From CAYSHJ01 sp964589725 (GTDB lineage: Bacteria; Planctomycetota; Planctomycetia; Planctomycetales; Planctomycetaceae): 9,242 nucleotides of DNA. The position numbers were made by a program, and so were the translations under genes. The stretch spans positions 1-9,242 of the forward strand of contig CAZPUJ010000490.1 of assembly GCA_964589725.1 (NCBI GenBank), in the 5' to 3' direction. Shown here in pieces: positions 1 through 5,977 of this stretch; position 1 is the first letter of the stretch; each line of letters opens with the position of its first letter. The notes under the pieces are model-generated. The model ran no database searches. It saw only the letters and a program-made list of their open reading frames with translations, and was not told where the DNA came from.

Positions 1-24
1 CCCCACGTACAACTTCTTACTCAC
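1..24 (-). CDS. RRM-type RNA-binding protein, N-terminus only (runs off the left edge)
   Basis: Eight codons are visible, starting with GTG: (M)SKKLYVG. This matches the usual opening of small bacterial RNA recognition motif proteins, where KLYVGNL forms the first beta strand (RNP2). A textbook Shine-Dalgarno AGGAGG sits 7 bases before the GTG. Nothing else of the protein is in the window, so the family call rests on a short but characteristic start plus the ribosome binding site. Proteins of this kind bind single-stranded RNA in the cytoplasm and are often stress or cold regulated. That role is family knowledge and is not shown here. Confidence 0.6.
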
Positions 25-260
25 GTTCTTGCCTCCTAAAAAGCATTGTCGGTCCGTTGTGACTTTCTGGGCCGAATCGAAAGAGGCCAGACTGGTGACC
101 CGCCAAGTGGTACGGCGAGTGGAGCAGCAGTGAGTGGACTCCAAGGAATCAACACCACGAATTTCCGTCGTCAAAACCAACTTCGGCCAGTATAGGCTTT
201 GTCAATGAGTTTGGCGAGTGGCAATCTCGATTGTAGGAGTTGGAATCTTGTCAGAGGCGA
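25..260 (-). promoter_or_regulatory. Leader/intergenic region before the RRM gene
   Basis: This gap has no supported gene. It ends with the AGGAGG ribosome binding site at about 32-37. On the minus strand a TTGACA (200-205) and a TATACT (189-194) occur, but they lie only about 5 bases apart, so they cannot be one sigma-70 promoter. TATACT alone could be a -10 element, which would give a leader of roughly 150 bases. A direct repeat of GAGTGGA occurs near 117-140. The start site is not determined. Confidence 0.25.
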
Positions 261-521
261 TCACCCCAAAGCATTGTCCAAGGCCATCATTACCGCGAAA
301 CCAACAAGGAAGCCGATGGTGGTGACGTCGATCGTGCCGGCTCGCACGTTTTCGGGGATCAGTTCCTCCACGACGACGTAGAGCATCGCTCCGGCGGCGG
401 CCATGCCATAGGGCAGAAAGACATTGGAAACGACCACCACGCCGGCTCCCAAGACGCCAGCGACGAACCAGCCTGACATCCTTTGCCTCGGCCTGAGTCC
501 GTAATGCGATTGGCTTCGCAA
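261..521 (-). pseudogene. ZIP-family metal transporter, C-terminal fragment
   Basis: The ORF carries the last two or three membrane helices of a ZIP (ZupT-like) divalent metal transporter. From an ATG at 479 it reads through a hydrophobic helix, then AAAGAMLYVVVEELIPE, then a final helix ending MMALDNALG and a TGA. The EELIPE segment belongs to the metal-binding helix of the family, and the LD-x-x-LG ending is typical of bacterial members. Full-length ZIP proteins have about 250 residues and eight helices; here only about 70-86 residues remain. No N-terminal ZIP sequence is visible upstream in any minus-strand frame, and no well-spaced ribosome binding site precedes the ATG. I read it as a remnant that is probably not functional. 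Zinc or iron uptake would have been its role. Confidence 0.65.
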
Positions 522-539
522 TCGTCTCCTGAGCGACGA

Positions 540-752
540 TCACTCCTTGGGCGCGGCCGACGCCACGCGACCGAGTTTGATCTGGAGAAAGTTGCCCAAC
601 CCGGGCGCGTCGTCCGAGCCGATCCGAATGATCTGCGTCCCCAAGTGGATCACAACGCAATCGAAGCCCCAACGGAGACCTTTGAGTGTGCTGGTATTCG
701 GCGTTGAGCCGTTCACAGGACGACAGCGCTCCTCCTTTTGTAATTGGGCCAA
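540..752 (-). CDS. Unrecognised short ORF of up to 70 aa
   Basis: I do not recognise this protein. The frame opens at a TTG at 752, but a purine-rich AAAGGAGGAG stretch near 731-740 would better serve a GTG at about 718, giving a protein of about 58 residues. It contains a hydrophobic stretch (GFDCVVIHLGTQIIRIG) and ends in a basic, Ala-rich tail. There is no signal peptide, clear helix bundle or catalytic motif. It lies between the UspA gene and the ZIP remnant, in a window with several gene fragments, so it could be a piece of a larger lost gene or chance. Codon composition resembles its neighbours, which is weak support for coding. Confidence 0.25.
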   Translation of the reverse strand: MAQLQKEERCRPVNGSTPNTSTLKGLRWGFDCVVIHLGTQIIRIGSDDAPGLGNFLQIKLGRVASAAPKE

Positions 753-932
753 ATTGACGCGGCGACTTTACGGAACGGACAAACGGCAGGCCAGATCACG
801 TATCTCATGCCGAGCGGCATGGCCTTTGCCAAATTGGTGGAGTTGTGTGACTGGGTAATGCGATCGCCGCGGATGTGCAGTAGATTCAACGCGAGCGGAT
901 GCCGCTCCGAGAGCGACACAATCTTTCCGACG
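753..932 (-). other. Intergenic region after the UspA gene
   Basis: No gene is supported in these 180 bases. A 16-base inverted repeat CATGCCG-AG-CGGCATG lies at 806-821. Overlapping it on the minus strand, 816-832 reads TTGGCAAAGGCCATGCC, which keeps the GG and GC dinucleotides at the -24/-12 spacing of a sigma-54 promoter but misses other consensus bases. The region could be a terminator or an operator for UspA or the next ORF. Confidence 0.25.
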
Positions 933-1754
933 CTAATGATCGATGAAGACTGGCATTGGCAGTCGGTGCAAGACATCACGCGTGGCAGAGCCGAAGAAGA
1001 ACTCGCGTACTGCATTCGTGCCAAACGCACCCATGACCAACAAACCAACGGACAAGTGTTGCGCCGCGTCCAGGATGTGTCGGCCCGGCTCCTTCGCCAG
1101 CTTTTCCACGAGCACGTCCGCGACGATGTCGTGTCGGCGCAGAAACTCGACGGCGGTCTTCGCCCGTTCTTTGGCAACTCCCACATTCTCATGCAGAGCC
1201 AAGACGGTGGCCGTGCAGCCCGTCGCCATTCCGGAATTCACGAACGACGACAACGCTTGAGCCGATTGGAAGCTCGAGTCGTAAGCGACGAGCACGTTCT
1301 GGCCCGTGACCTTGTTTGTCGGCACGAGGATCGCCGGTCGCGGCACATGCTTAAGGATCGACGCCACCAAAGAGTCCTCACGCGAATCCGGATCGGGTGT
1401 GTGCCCACAGACCAACAGATCGGCAGGTTGAACCGCGCGCACGATCTCTCGCACTGTGTCACCCTCGCTCACCAGAGCATGACAATCGAGCGACTTCGCA
1501 CGCCCGGCTGACTCCAGAGCCTGCACCAGGCCGGCTGCCTGTTGTCGGGCACATTCGATTCGCTGCTCATCACGGTGGACCTTGTATGCGGTGCCTCCGA
1601 GTGGAACCGGCTCATCTGCGGCCAGTTGTTCAAGGTCCACAACCGACAACCCTTCGATTCGTAGCCGCAGCCGCTCGGCCAACGACACCGCGTAATCAAT
1701 GCAAGCCGCTTGTGAGTCCGCCGGTTTCAGTGCTACCACGATGGAACGAAGCAT
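933..1754 (-). CDS. Universal stress protein, tandem UspA domains
   Basis: The 273-residue cytoplasmic protein has two Usp domains, about residues 1-148 and 152-273. The start MLRSIVVALKP is the usual first beta strand, and the second domain begins VLVAYDSS. The C-terminal domain has the complete ATP-binding signature G-x2-G-x9-G-S: GAFG at 242-245 and GS at 255-256. The equivalent stretch of the first domain (HTPDPDSREDS, about 118-128) has lost the glycines, so only the second half should bind nucleotide. The ATG at 1754 was chosen over the longer frame because AGGAG lies 8 bases before it and the domain starts there. Tandem Usp proteins help cells through oxidative, starvation or respiratory stress. 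Its place directly behind the sulfide genes suggests, but does not prove, co-expression with them. Confidence 0.9.
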   Translation of the reverse strand: MLRSIVVALKPADSQAACIDYAVSLAERLRLRIEGLSVVDLEQLAADEPVPLGGTAYKVHRDEQRIECARQQAAGLVQALESAGRAKSLDCHALVSEGDTVREIVRAVQPADLLVCGHTPDPDSREDSLVASILKHVPRPAILVPTNKVTGQNVLVAYDSSFQSAQALSSFVNSGMATGCTATVLALHENVGVAKERAKTAVEFLRRHDIVADVLVEKLAKEPGRHILDAAQHLSVGLLVMGAFGTNAVREFFFGSATRDVLHRLPMPVFIDH

Positions 1755-1824
1755 GAGGTTACTCCTGAGAATTGTCGCACAAGTCACCCGACTTTCCCAT
1801 GAGCAACCGTCATGCCCTGTTGAC

Positions 1825-2211
1825 TCAACCCTCCGATTCCGAGTTGTACGTTCCCAAGTCCGACTTTGCGGGAACGTGATCAGCCAGCCGAAATCTGGAC
1901 CGCTCGTGCGTGATGTACTGGCCGCCGCGTGTCAGGATGTAATTCTGATCCGGTTGAAACTCGGCGACGCCATCGCGATTCTATTTCGCCCGGCGCGGCA
2001 TGACCGAGGCTTCCGACCGCTCGGTGACTTCCTTGTTGACGACTCCGCCGCCGACCAGTGTCCAAAGCGGCTGGTAGTAGTGCTTGTCCGACGGTTCGAT
2101 GACCGCGACATCGAGCGCGTTGAACCAGCCTTTAGTGAGTCGCGCAGCAACCGTGATGCCGGCGGTGCCGCCGCCCACAATCACGACTTGATGATGCACA
2201 GTTTCAGACAT
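1825..2211 (-). pseudogene. sqr: Sulfide:quinone oxidoreductase-like flavoprotein, N-terminal remnant with in-frame amber stop
   Basis: From an ATG at 2211, with GGAG about 9 bases before it, the ORF reads MSETVHHQVVIVGGGTAGIT, a Rossmann dinucleotide-binding start (GGGTAG, FAD-binding). It is followed by an acidic residue after the second strand (VAVIEPSD) and HYYQPLWTLVGGG, the HxYQPlwtlvG segment typical of sulfide:quinone oxidoreductases. TAG at 1983-1981 stops it after 76 codons. The same frame then continues with recognisable SQR-like sequence (DGVAEFQPDQNYILTRGGQYIT) to about 1903 before similarity fades, ending at TGA 1827-1825. The family has about 400 residues, so about three quarters is missing, including the redox cysteines and the quinone site. 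TAG probably replaces a Trp codon (TGG). The gene lies 19 bases after the TauE/SafE gene, as in an operon. The remnant is unlikely to oxidise sulfide. Confidence 0.75.
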
Positions 2212-2230
2212 GACAGTGATCTCCACGAAG

Positions 2231-3049
2231 TTACGCACTGAGATTGCGAGCAATGACGAATGCGGCGACCGCCAGGATCGTTACGGCGAAGGCTTTTTGC
2301 AGAACCGGGCCGGACAGTCGGCGGCCGAATCCCTGGCCGACGAACAAACCGCCGATTCCGCCGAGAACAAACAACCCAGTGATCTCGGGCGAGATGGCTC
2401 GACCTGTCCAGAGATGCGATGCGACGCCCGAAACGCTGACCATCGCGATGACCATGAGCGAAGTCCCAACAGCCCGATGAATCGCCATGCCGCTGAAGAG
2501 CACGAGCGTGGGAACAATGACGAAGCCGCCTCCGACACCGAACATTCCAGACAGGATGCCGGTCAAGACGCCAACGATCAGCAGCAACATGCCGCAGCGC
2601 GAGGACAGAATGAGCCTGCCCTTCGTGTCGCGTTGACAAGTTGGCCCATCGCGGAGATCGGTTGTCGGACACGCGACCACGTCGATCTCTGGCCGCGACG
2701 CCTGCTGCCAAAGCCGGACTGCAACCACGACCATCAAGACCGCGAACAGGCTTAACAGCAGAGCCTCCGGCAGTAGGCCGGCGATCCACGAACCGATTGG
2801 TGCTCCGATCATCCCCGCCACGGCGAACAGCAACCCCGTGCGGAGTTCGACCTGACCCAACCGCCAGCGATGCAGGAAACCCACCAGCGAGGTCGCCCCG
2901 ACCGCAGCCAACGAGACGCCCACCGCTTCACGTGTCGGCAGGCCCAATCCATAGACCAGCAGCGGAACGGCGAAGATCGCGCCGCCGCCACCGGTCAGTC
3001 CCAGTGAGAGGCCAACCACCGCTCCAAAGATCAGACTGAGCGGTGTCAC
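2231..3049 (-). CDS. Sulfite exporter TauE/SafE family membrane protein
   Basis: The protein has 272 residues from a GTG at 3049, chosen because AAGGA lies about 8 bases before it and the first helix starts at once; the frame is open further upstream but that part looks non-coding. It has two homologous halves of about four helices each. They begin with the glycine-rich loops GLTGGGGAIFAVP (residues 17-29) and GMFGVGGGFVIVP (about 168-180), which define the TauE/SafE (DUF81) family. A polar cytoplasmic or periplasmic linker (about 118-150) separates the halves. Members export sulfite, sulfoacetate or related sulfur anions across the inner membrane. The surrounding rhodanese, persulfide dioxygenase-like and SQR-like genes make export of sulfite or thiosulfate the natural guess. 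The gene is intact and its TAA lies 19 bases from the SQR start. Confidence 0.88.
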   Translation of the reverse strand: MTPLSLIFGAVVGLSLGLTGGGGAIFAVPLLVYGLGLPTREAVGVSLAAVGATSLVGFLHRWRLGQVELRTGLLFAVAGMIGAPIGSWIAGLLPEALLLSLFAVLMVVVAVRLWQQASRPEIDVVACPTTDLRDGPTCQRDTKGRLILSSRCGMLLLIVGVLTGILSGMFGVGGGFVIVPTLVLFSGMAIHRAVGTSLMVIAMVSVSGVASHLWTGRAISPEITGLFVLGGIGGLFVGQGFGRRLSGPVLQKAFAVTILAVAAFVIARNLSA

Positions 3050-3236
3050 GTTGTGATCCTTCCGAGCATATTCCAAAAGTTGCGACGCACTCACGTCGAG
3101 TTCATGACGGGACTGATCCACAACGGACGAATTGGATACACGTTTTTTGGAGATTTCGACGACCCACAGATCCAATCGCTGATGAGAACGTGTCCGAATG
3201 ACTCGACTTCAGCGAGATGCGTTCGCCTTCAGCGAT

Positions 3237-3380
3237 CGGCAATGTGAATGATCCCGTCTGAGCGACCAGGATGATGTAGATCATCAGCAGCGCCGCGCCG
3301 AAGGCCAGACCGAGGTCGCGAAACACATCCAGAGTGATGTTCCACTCGCCTTCGCCGGAGAAGTTCACGCTTATTCCGGG
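3237..3380 (-). pseudogene. RND efflux pump (AcrB/CusA type), short internal fragment
   Basis: The frame reads SVNFSGEGEWNITLDVFRDL, then LGLAFGAALLMIYIILVAQTGSF and TLP. This is the conserved stretch of RND permeases just before and inside a C-terminal-half membrane helix, where families have FRDLGLAFg-x8-LLV-x4-SF-x-P. RND pumps have over 1000 residues; only about 45 are left here. After the TLP at about 3237 the frame continues to 3102 with no similarity to the family. The fragment follows the adaptor remnant almost directly, with nearly the whole N-terminal part of the pump absent. It is non-functional debris of an efflux operon. Confidence 0.7.
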
Positions 3381-3605
3381 CGGTACGCTCCAGGGAACAT
3401 GCCGCGGTAGACTCCGGGAGGACAGGGGTCAATCACTTTTACCGTGAACGACCGACTGGCCGCTTGAGCTTCCGGCACGATCTCACTGACCGTGACTTCT
3501 CACTCGTAGGCGAGCGATTCCAGTCTCGCGAGCAGCTTCGCGGCCATCGCCGATTCATGAACCGGCTTGATCGTGGTTCGTTCGGAACGATCACTGAGCG
3601 GTTGG
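3371..3605 (-). pseudogene. Periplasmic adaptor (RND membrane fusion protein), C-terminal fragment with in-frame UGA
   Basis: Reading from about 3605 the frame gives KPVHESAMAAKLLARLESLAYE, a TGA at 3502-3500, then EVTVSEIVPEAQAASRSFTV and KVIDPCPPGVYRGMF, ending at TAA 3373-3371. The segment EIVPEAQAASRSFTVKV followed by a GxYxGMF is the beta-barrel/membrane-proximal part of HlyD/CusB-type adaptors of RND pumps. The TGA falls where a Gly (GGA) would be expected. There is no start, lipoyl domain or hairpin. Together with the RND fragment behind it, this is the residue of a tripartite efflux operon that once lay within the present sulfur gene cluster. Confidence 0.65.
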
Positions 3606-3794
3606 TTTGTTGTGAACCTTGTCGAGGTCGTCGCCCACCTCTTCTTCAGGATTGAGTGGTTCGAAGTGCTGAGCGTGCGGAACCCGCGCGCATGCGTTGC
3701 TCATTCAGGTTTGCACGCCGAACCTCGGCAGAATCCAGCGGTTCAGGACGATCCAAGCGACGAGAACACCGACGATAATCAGGGTGTCTTTCAT
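3591..3794 (-). CDS. Small membrane protein, 29 codons to UGA; possible 67-aa selenoprotein by UGA readthrough
   Basis: A strong ribosome binding site (AAAAGGAGTGACTGCT, GGAG 8 bases before the ATG at 3794) starts a tiny protein MKDTLIIVGVLVAWIVLNR, then WILPRFGVQT and a TGA at 3707-3705. Residues 4-22 form one membrane helix. After the TGA the same frame stays open for 37 codons to a TGA at 3593-3591: MSNACARVPHAQHFE, PLNP, then an acidic tail. If UGA encodes selenocysteine, the pair U30-x4-C35 would sit just after the membrane anchor, like a redox or persulfide-carrying motif. If not, the product is a 29-residue membrane peptide, or a pseudogene where a Cys codon became TGA. The gene lies 39 bases after the dioxygenase-like gene and surely belongs to that operon. 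Existence of the N-terminal peptide is fairly sure; the readthrough is a hypothesis. Confidence 0.55.
3673..3691 (-). promoter_or_regulatory. Hairpin just downstream of the UGA, SECIS-like candidate
   Basis: On the minus strand GCGCGCGG (3691-3684), loop GTT (3683-3681) and CCGCACGC (3680-3673) form an 8-base-pair stem with one C-A mismatch. The apical loop starts 21 bases after the UGA at 3707-3705 and its first base is G. Bacterial SECIS elements are small stem-loops at about this distance with G near the start of the loop. High GC makes chance hairpins common, so this is suggestive only. Confidence 0.3.
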
Positions 3795-3833
3795 AGCAGT
3801 CACTCCTTTTGCAACGAACTCAGAAGGGCGGAA

Positions 3834-5267
3834 TCACTTCGTGCAGGCGGTCGTGCAGGCCAGCGATGCGGCCCCGTCAGGTTCCGTCGGCAGTTTGGAA
3901 GCCATCCAGGCTTTAATGCCGCCGACGAGGTCGCTGACGTTCGTTCGTCCGGCGGACGCCAGCAGGCTGCAACCAATGGCCGAGCGATAACCTCCTTCGC
4001 AGTGTACCACGACCGGACGATTCGCCGGCACTTCGGCCAAACGCTCTCGCAAGTGCGTCAACGAGATGTTGTGACTGTGAGCGATGTGCCCGGCTTGCCA
4101 TTCCTTCTCGGCGCGAACGTCAAGAACGAACGGGCCATTCGCAGTCGCGAGTTGCTCCGCCAACGCTTGTGCTGTGATCCGCGCGACGACCTGAATCAGA
4201 TCGGGGTGAGGTTCCAGTGCGGCCATGCCATCACCGAGATATCCCGCGACGTTGTCGAAACCGATGCGGCCCAGCCGCATCACGGCTTCCTCTTCACTTC
4301 CCGGCTCCGCAATCACGACGATTGGCTGCTCATGGCTCAGCATCGACCCGCACCAGGTGGCATATTTCCCCTGGAGACCAATGTTAAGCGAACCCGCCAG
4401 GTGTGCCCCCTCAAAGTCGGCCGCTTCGCGAACATCGACCAGTTGTGCCCCCAGATCCCTCAGACGGACCACGTCATCGATACTGAGAGCACGGAGCGAG
4501 GAACGGAGCGTCGTTTCCAGATCGGGACGTTCCTGGCGGTTCTTGATCGCGTCATAAGCGAAGTATTCCGGTGCTTCCGGCTGATCGGTGGTGACGAGCC
4601 GTTTGAAGTCGTCGAAGCTCATCGGCTGCAAAGCGTAGTTGAATCGCTTCTGCTCGCCGATCGTGGAGACGGTCTCCTTGCTCAAACTCTTGCCACACAT
4701 CGAGCCGGCTCCGTGTGCCGGATAGACGAGCGTGGTGTCGGGCAGAGCACGCAGTCGGTCGAGCGAATGATAGAGCATCTCGGCCAGCTCATCCGCTGTG
4801 ACGCCGATCGACGCCAAGAGATCCGGCCGCCCCACGTCGCCGATGAATAACGTGTCGCCGGTCAGCACGGCGTGAGGAATCGTGTCGCTCTGAGTCCGAT
4901 CGAAGACCAGCAGCGAGATGCCTTCAGGCGTGTGACCCGGAGTCTCCAGAATCTGGATTCGCGCGTCACCTAATTCAAAAACGTCGCCATCCTTCGCCGC
5001 CTGGAAATCGAACTCGGCGTGAGCACGAGAGCCCATCACGATCCGCGCACCCGCTCGGTTCCGCAGTTCGATGTGCCCCGCGAGGAAGTCCGCATGGAAG
5101 TGCGTCAGGAAGACATACCGAATGGTGTAGCCGCCTTCTTTGGCGTCGCGCAGGTACTGTTCGACATCCCGCTGCGGATCAACCACCACGGCGGTTTTCG
5201 TTCGCTCGTCCGCGATCAGATACGAGGCGTGAGCCAGACAACCGAGGTAATACTGCTTGAGAAACAT
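3834..5267 (-). CDS. MBL-fold hydrolase with two rhodanese domains (persulfide dioxygenase-like)
   Basis: The 477-residue cytoplasmic protein starts at the ATG at 5267 (MFLKQYYLGCLAHASYLI); the longer frame runs into a hairpin repeat and is not coding. Residues 1-240 are a metallo-beta-lactamase domain with the iron/zinc ligands in THFHADF (H56, H58, D60), GHT (H112), TGDTLF (D138) and PAHG (H185), the glyoxalase II/ETHE1 pattern. Rhodanese 1 (about 262-352) lacks the catalytic Cys: the loop reads IAEPGSEEE. Rhodanese 2 (about 363-460) has an active-site loop CEGGYRS with C423. The tail ends ACTTACTK. Related multidomain proteins (ETHE1, BlhA/CstB types) oxidise glutathione- or similar persulfides to sulfite, or transfer sulfane sulfur. 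It stands between another rhodanese gene and a TauE/SafE exporter, fitting persulfide oxidation and sulfite removal. The exact substrate is not shown. Confidence 0.88.
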   Translation of the reverse strand: MFLKQYYLGCLAHASYLIADERTKTAVVVDPQRDVEQYLRDAKEGGYTIRYVFLTHFHADFLAGHIELRNRAGARIVMGSRAHAEFDFQAAKDGDVFELGDARIQILETPGHTPEGISLLVFDRTQSDTIPHAVLTGDTLFIGDVGRPDLLASIGVTADELAEMLYHSLDRLRALPDTTLVYPAHGAGSMCGKSLSKETVSTIGEQKRFNYALQPMSFDDFKRLVTTDQPEAPEYFAYDAIKNRQERPDLETTLRSSLRALSIDDVVRLRDLGAQLVDVREAADFEGAHLAGSLNIGLQGKYATWCGSMLSHEQPIVVIAEPGSEEEAVMRLGRIGFDNVAGYLGDGMAALEPHPDLIQVVARITAQALAEQLATANGPFVLDVRAEKEWQAGHIAHSHNISLTHLRERLAEVPANRPVVVHCEGGYRSAIGCSLLASAGRTNVSDLVGGIKAWMASKLPTEPDGAASLACTTACTK

Positions 5268-5286
5268 GATGGGCCTTTTCGATTTT

Positions 5287-5351
5287 GGAGGATGGGCACT
5301 CTTGCCCGTCCTGAGTTTCCACCGAAAGACGGGCAAGAGTGCCCATCCTCC
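5287..5351. repeat. Perfect 24-bp inverted repeat with 17-base loop, between two sulfur genes
   Basis: The left arm 5287-5310 and right arm 5328-5351 are exact reverse complements over 24 bases (core GATGGGCACTCTTGCCCGTC). The loop is 5311-5327. It lies between the stop of the rhodanese-DUF2892 gene (5381) and the start of the dioxygenase-like gene (5267) on the minus strand, so the transcript would fold into a very stable hairpin about 20 bases before the second start codon. I recall similar hairpins as dispersed repeats in planctomycete genomes; that is memory, not shown here. It may tune relative expression of the two genes or stabilise the upstream mRNA. It has no T-tract, so it is not a standard terminator. 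Confidence 0.85.
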
Positions 5352-5380
5352 GCAACGCGAATGCGGTTCACGCGCCGCGC

Positions 5381-5977
5381 TCAGCCGCAACAGCTCTTGG
5401 TCGAGCAGCTCGCGTCAGACGACTCCTTCTTTTCGGAGGGCTGCTGGGCCACCTGATTCCACGGCATCCGAGCCAGCAGCATTCCCATGCCACAGGTGTC
5501 GGTGATGCCGCTGAACACCAATCCGGCACCGACGAATGCCGACAGACCAATCCAGTTCAGATTCACGAAGTAGCCCAGCGCGGCTCCGGTCAGCACCAGC
5601 AGTCCGGCTGCGATGCGGACTTGCCTTTCGAGCGAGATCGCCGTCTTACCGCGAGCCACCGGCAGCCCGGCTTGTTCCCAAGCCAGCGTGCCGCCGGCGA
5701 CATTGACGACGTTGGTGAACCCGGCGCCGACGAATTTCTCGCACGCCTGGTTGGCTCGATTGCCCGATCGGCAGATCACGTATAGCGGCTGCTGGCTCGT
5801 GCCGTTGCGAGCAGTCATCAACGCTTGAGGCTCCAGTCGATCCAGCGGTACGTTCCGAGCGAACGCGATATGCACTTCCCGAAACTCGACCGGCGTGCGG
5901 ACGTCGATCAAGTCGCGCACTTCGCCGCGTCCTTGTCGAACTGCCAATTCTTGTGGGCTAATGGTGGTGATGGCCAT
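5381..5977 (-). CDS. Rhodanese-like protein with C-terminal DUF2892 membrane domain (YgaP type)
   Basis: The protein has 198 residues. Residues 1-108 form a single rhodanese domain with DLIDVRTPVEFREVHI and the active-site loop CRSGNRA, where C69 would carry the persulfide. Residues about 120-175 are the DUF2892 part: two helices (about 122-138 and 143-160) and TCGMGMLLARMPWN. This is the layout of E. coli YgaP, an inner-membrane sulfurtransferase whose rhodanese domain faces the cytoplasm. An extra Cys-rich tail, CSTKSCCG (191-198), is unusual and could bind metal or carry sulfur. The ATG at 5977 follows AAGGAG by 7 bases. It is the first gene of the sulfide/persulfide cluster, 113 bases before the dioxygenase-like gene, and likely passes sulfane sulfur to or from it. 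Confidence 0.9.
   Translation of the reverse strand: MAITTISPQELAVRQGRGEVRDLIDVRTPVEFREVHIAFARNVPLDRLEPQALMTARNGTSQQPLYVICRSGNRANQACEKFVGAGFTNVVNVAGGTLAWEQAGLPVARGKTAISLERQVRIAAGLLVLTGAALGYFVNLNWIGLSAFVGAGLVFSGITDTCGMGMLLARMPWNQVAQQPSEKKESSDASCSTKSCCG

Noticed and set aside
744..1511. 255-residue plus-strand ORF
   Set aside because: It lies opposite the well-supported UspA gene and has no recognisable domain.
3050..3175. 42-residue N-terminal extension of the TauE/SafE protein
   Set aside because: The extension is polar with no family similarity, while the GTG at 3049 has a ribosome binding site and begins directly with the first helix.
3500..3707. Genome-wide recoding of UGA as Gly or Trp, suggested by two nearby in-frame UGA codons
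   Set aside because: UGA serves as the ordinary stop of several intact genes here (dioxygenase-like, sigma, anti-sigma), and the adaptor fragment is broken in other ways too.
3567..4850. 427-residue plus-strand ORF
   Set aside because: It is antisense to the dioxygenase-like gene, shows no family motif, and its composition (His/Arg/Gln-rich) is that of a complement frame of a GC-rich gene.
5287..5351. CRISPR repeat or Rho-independent terminator
   Set aside because: Only one inverted pair with no spacer series, and no T-tract after the stem on either strand.
5268..5390. 41-residue N-terminal extension of the dioxygenase-like protein
   Set aside because: It is translated from the hairpin repeat at 5287-5351; the domain starts at the ATG at 5267.
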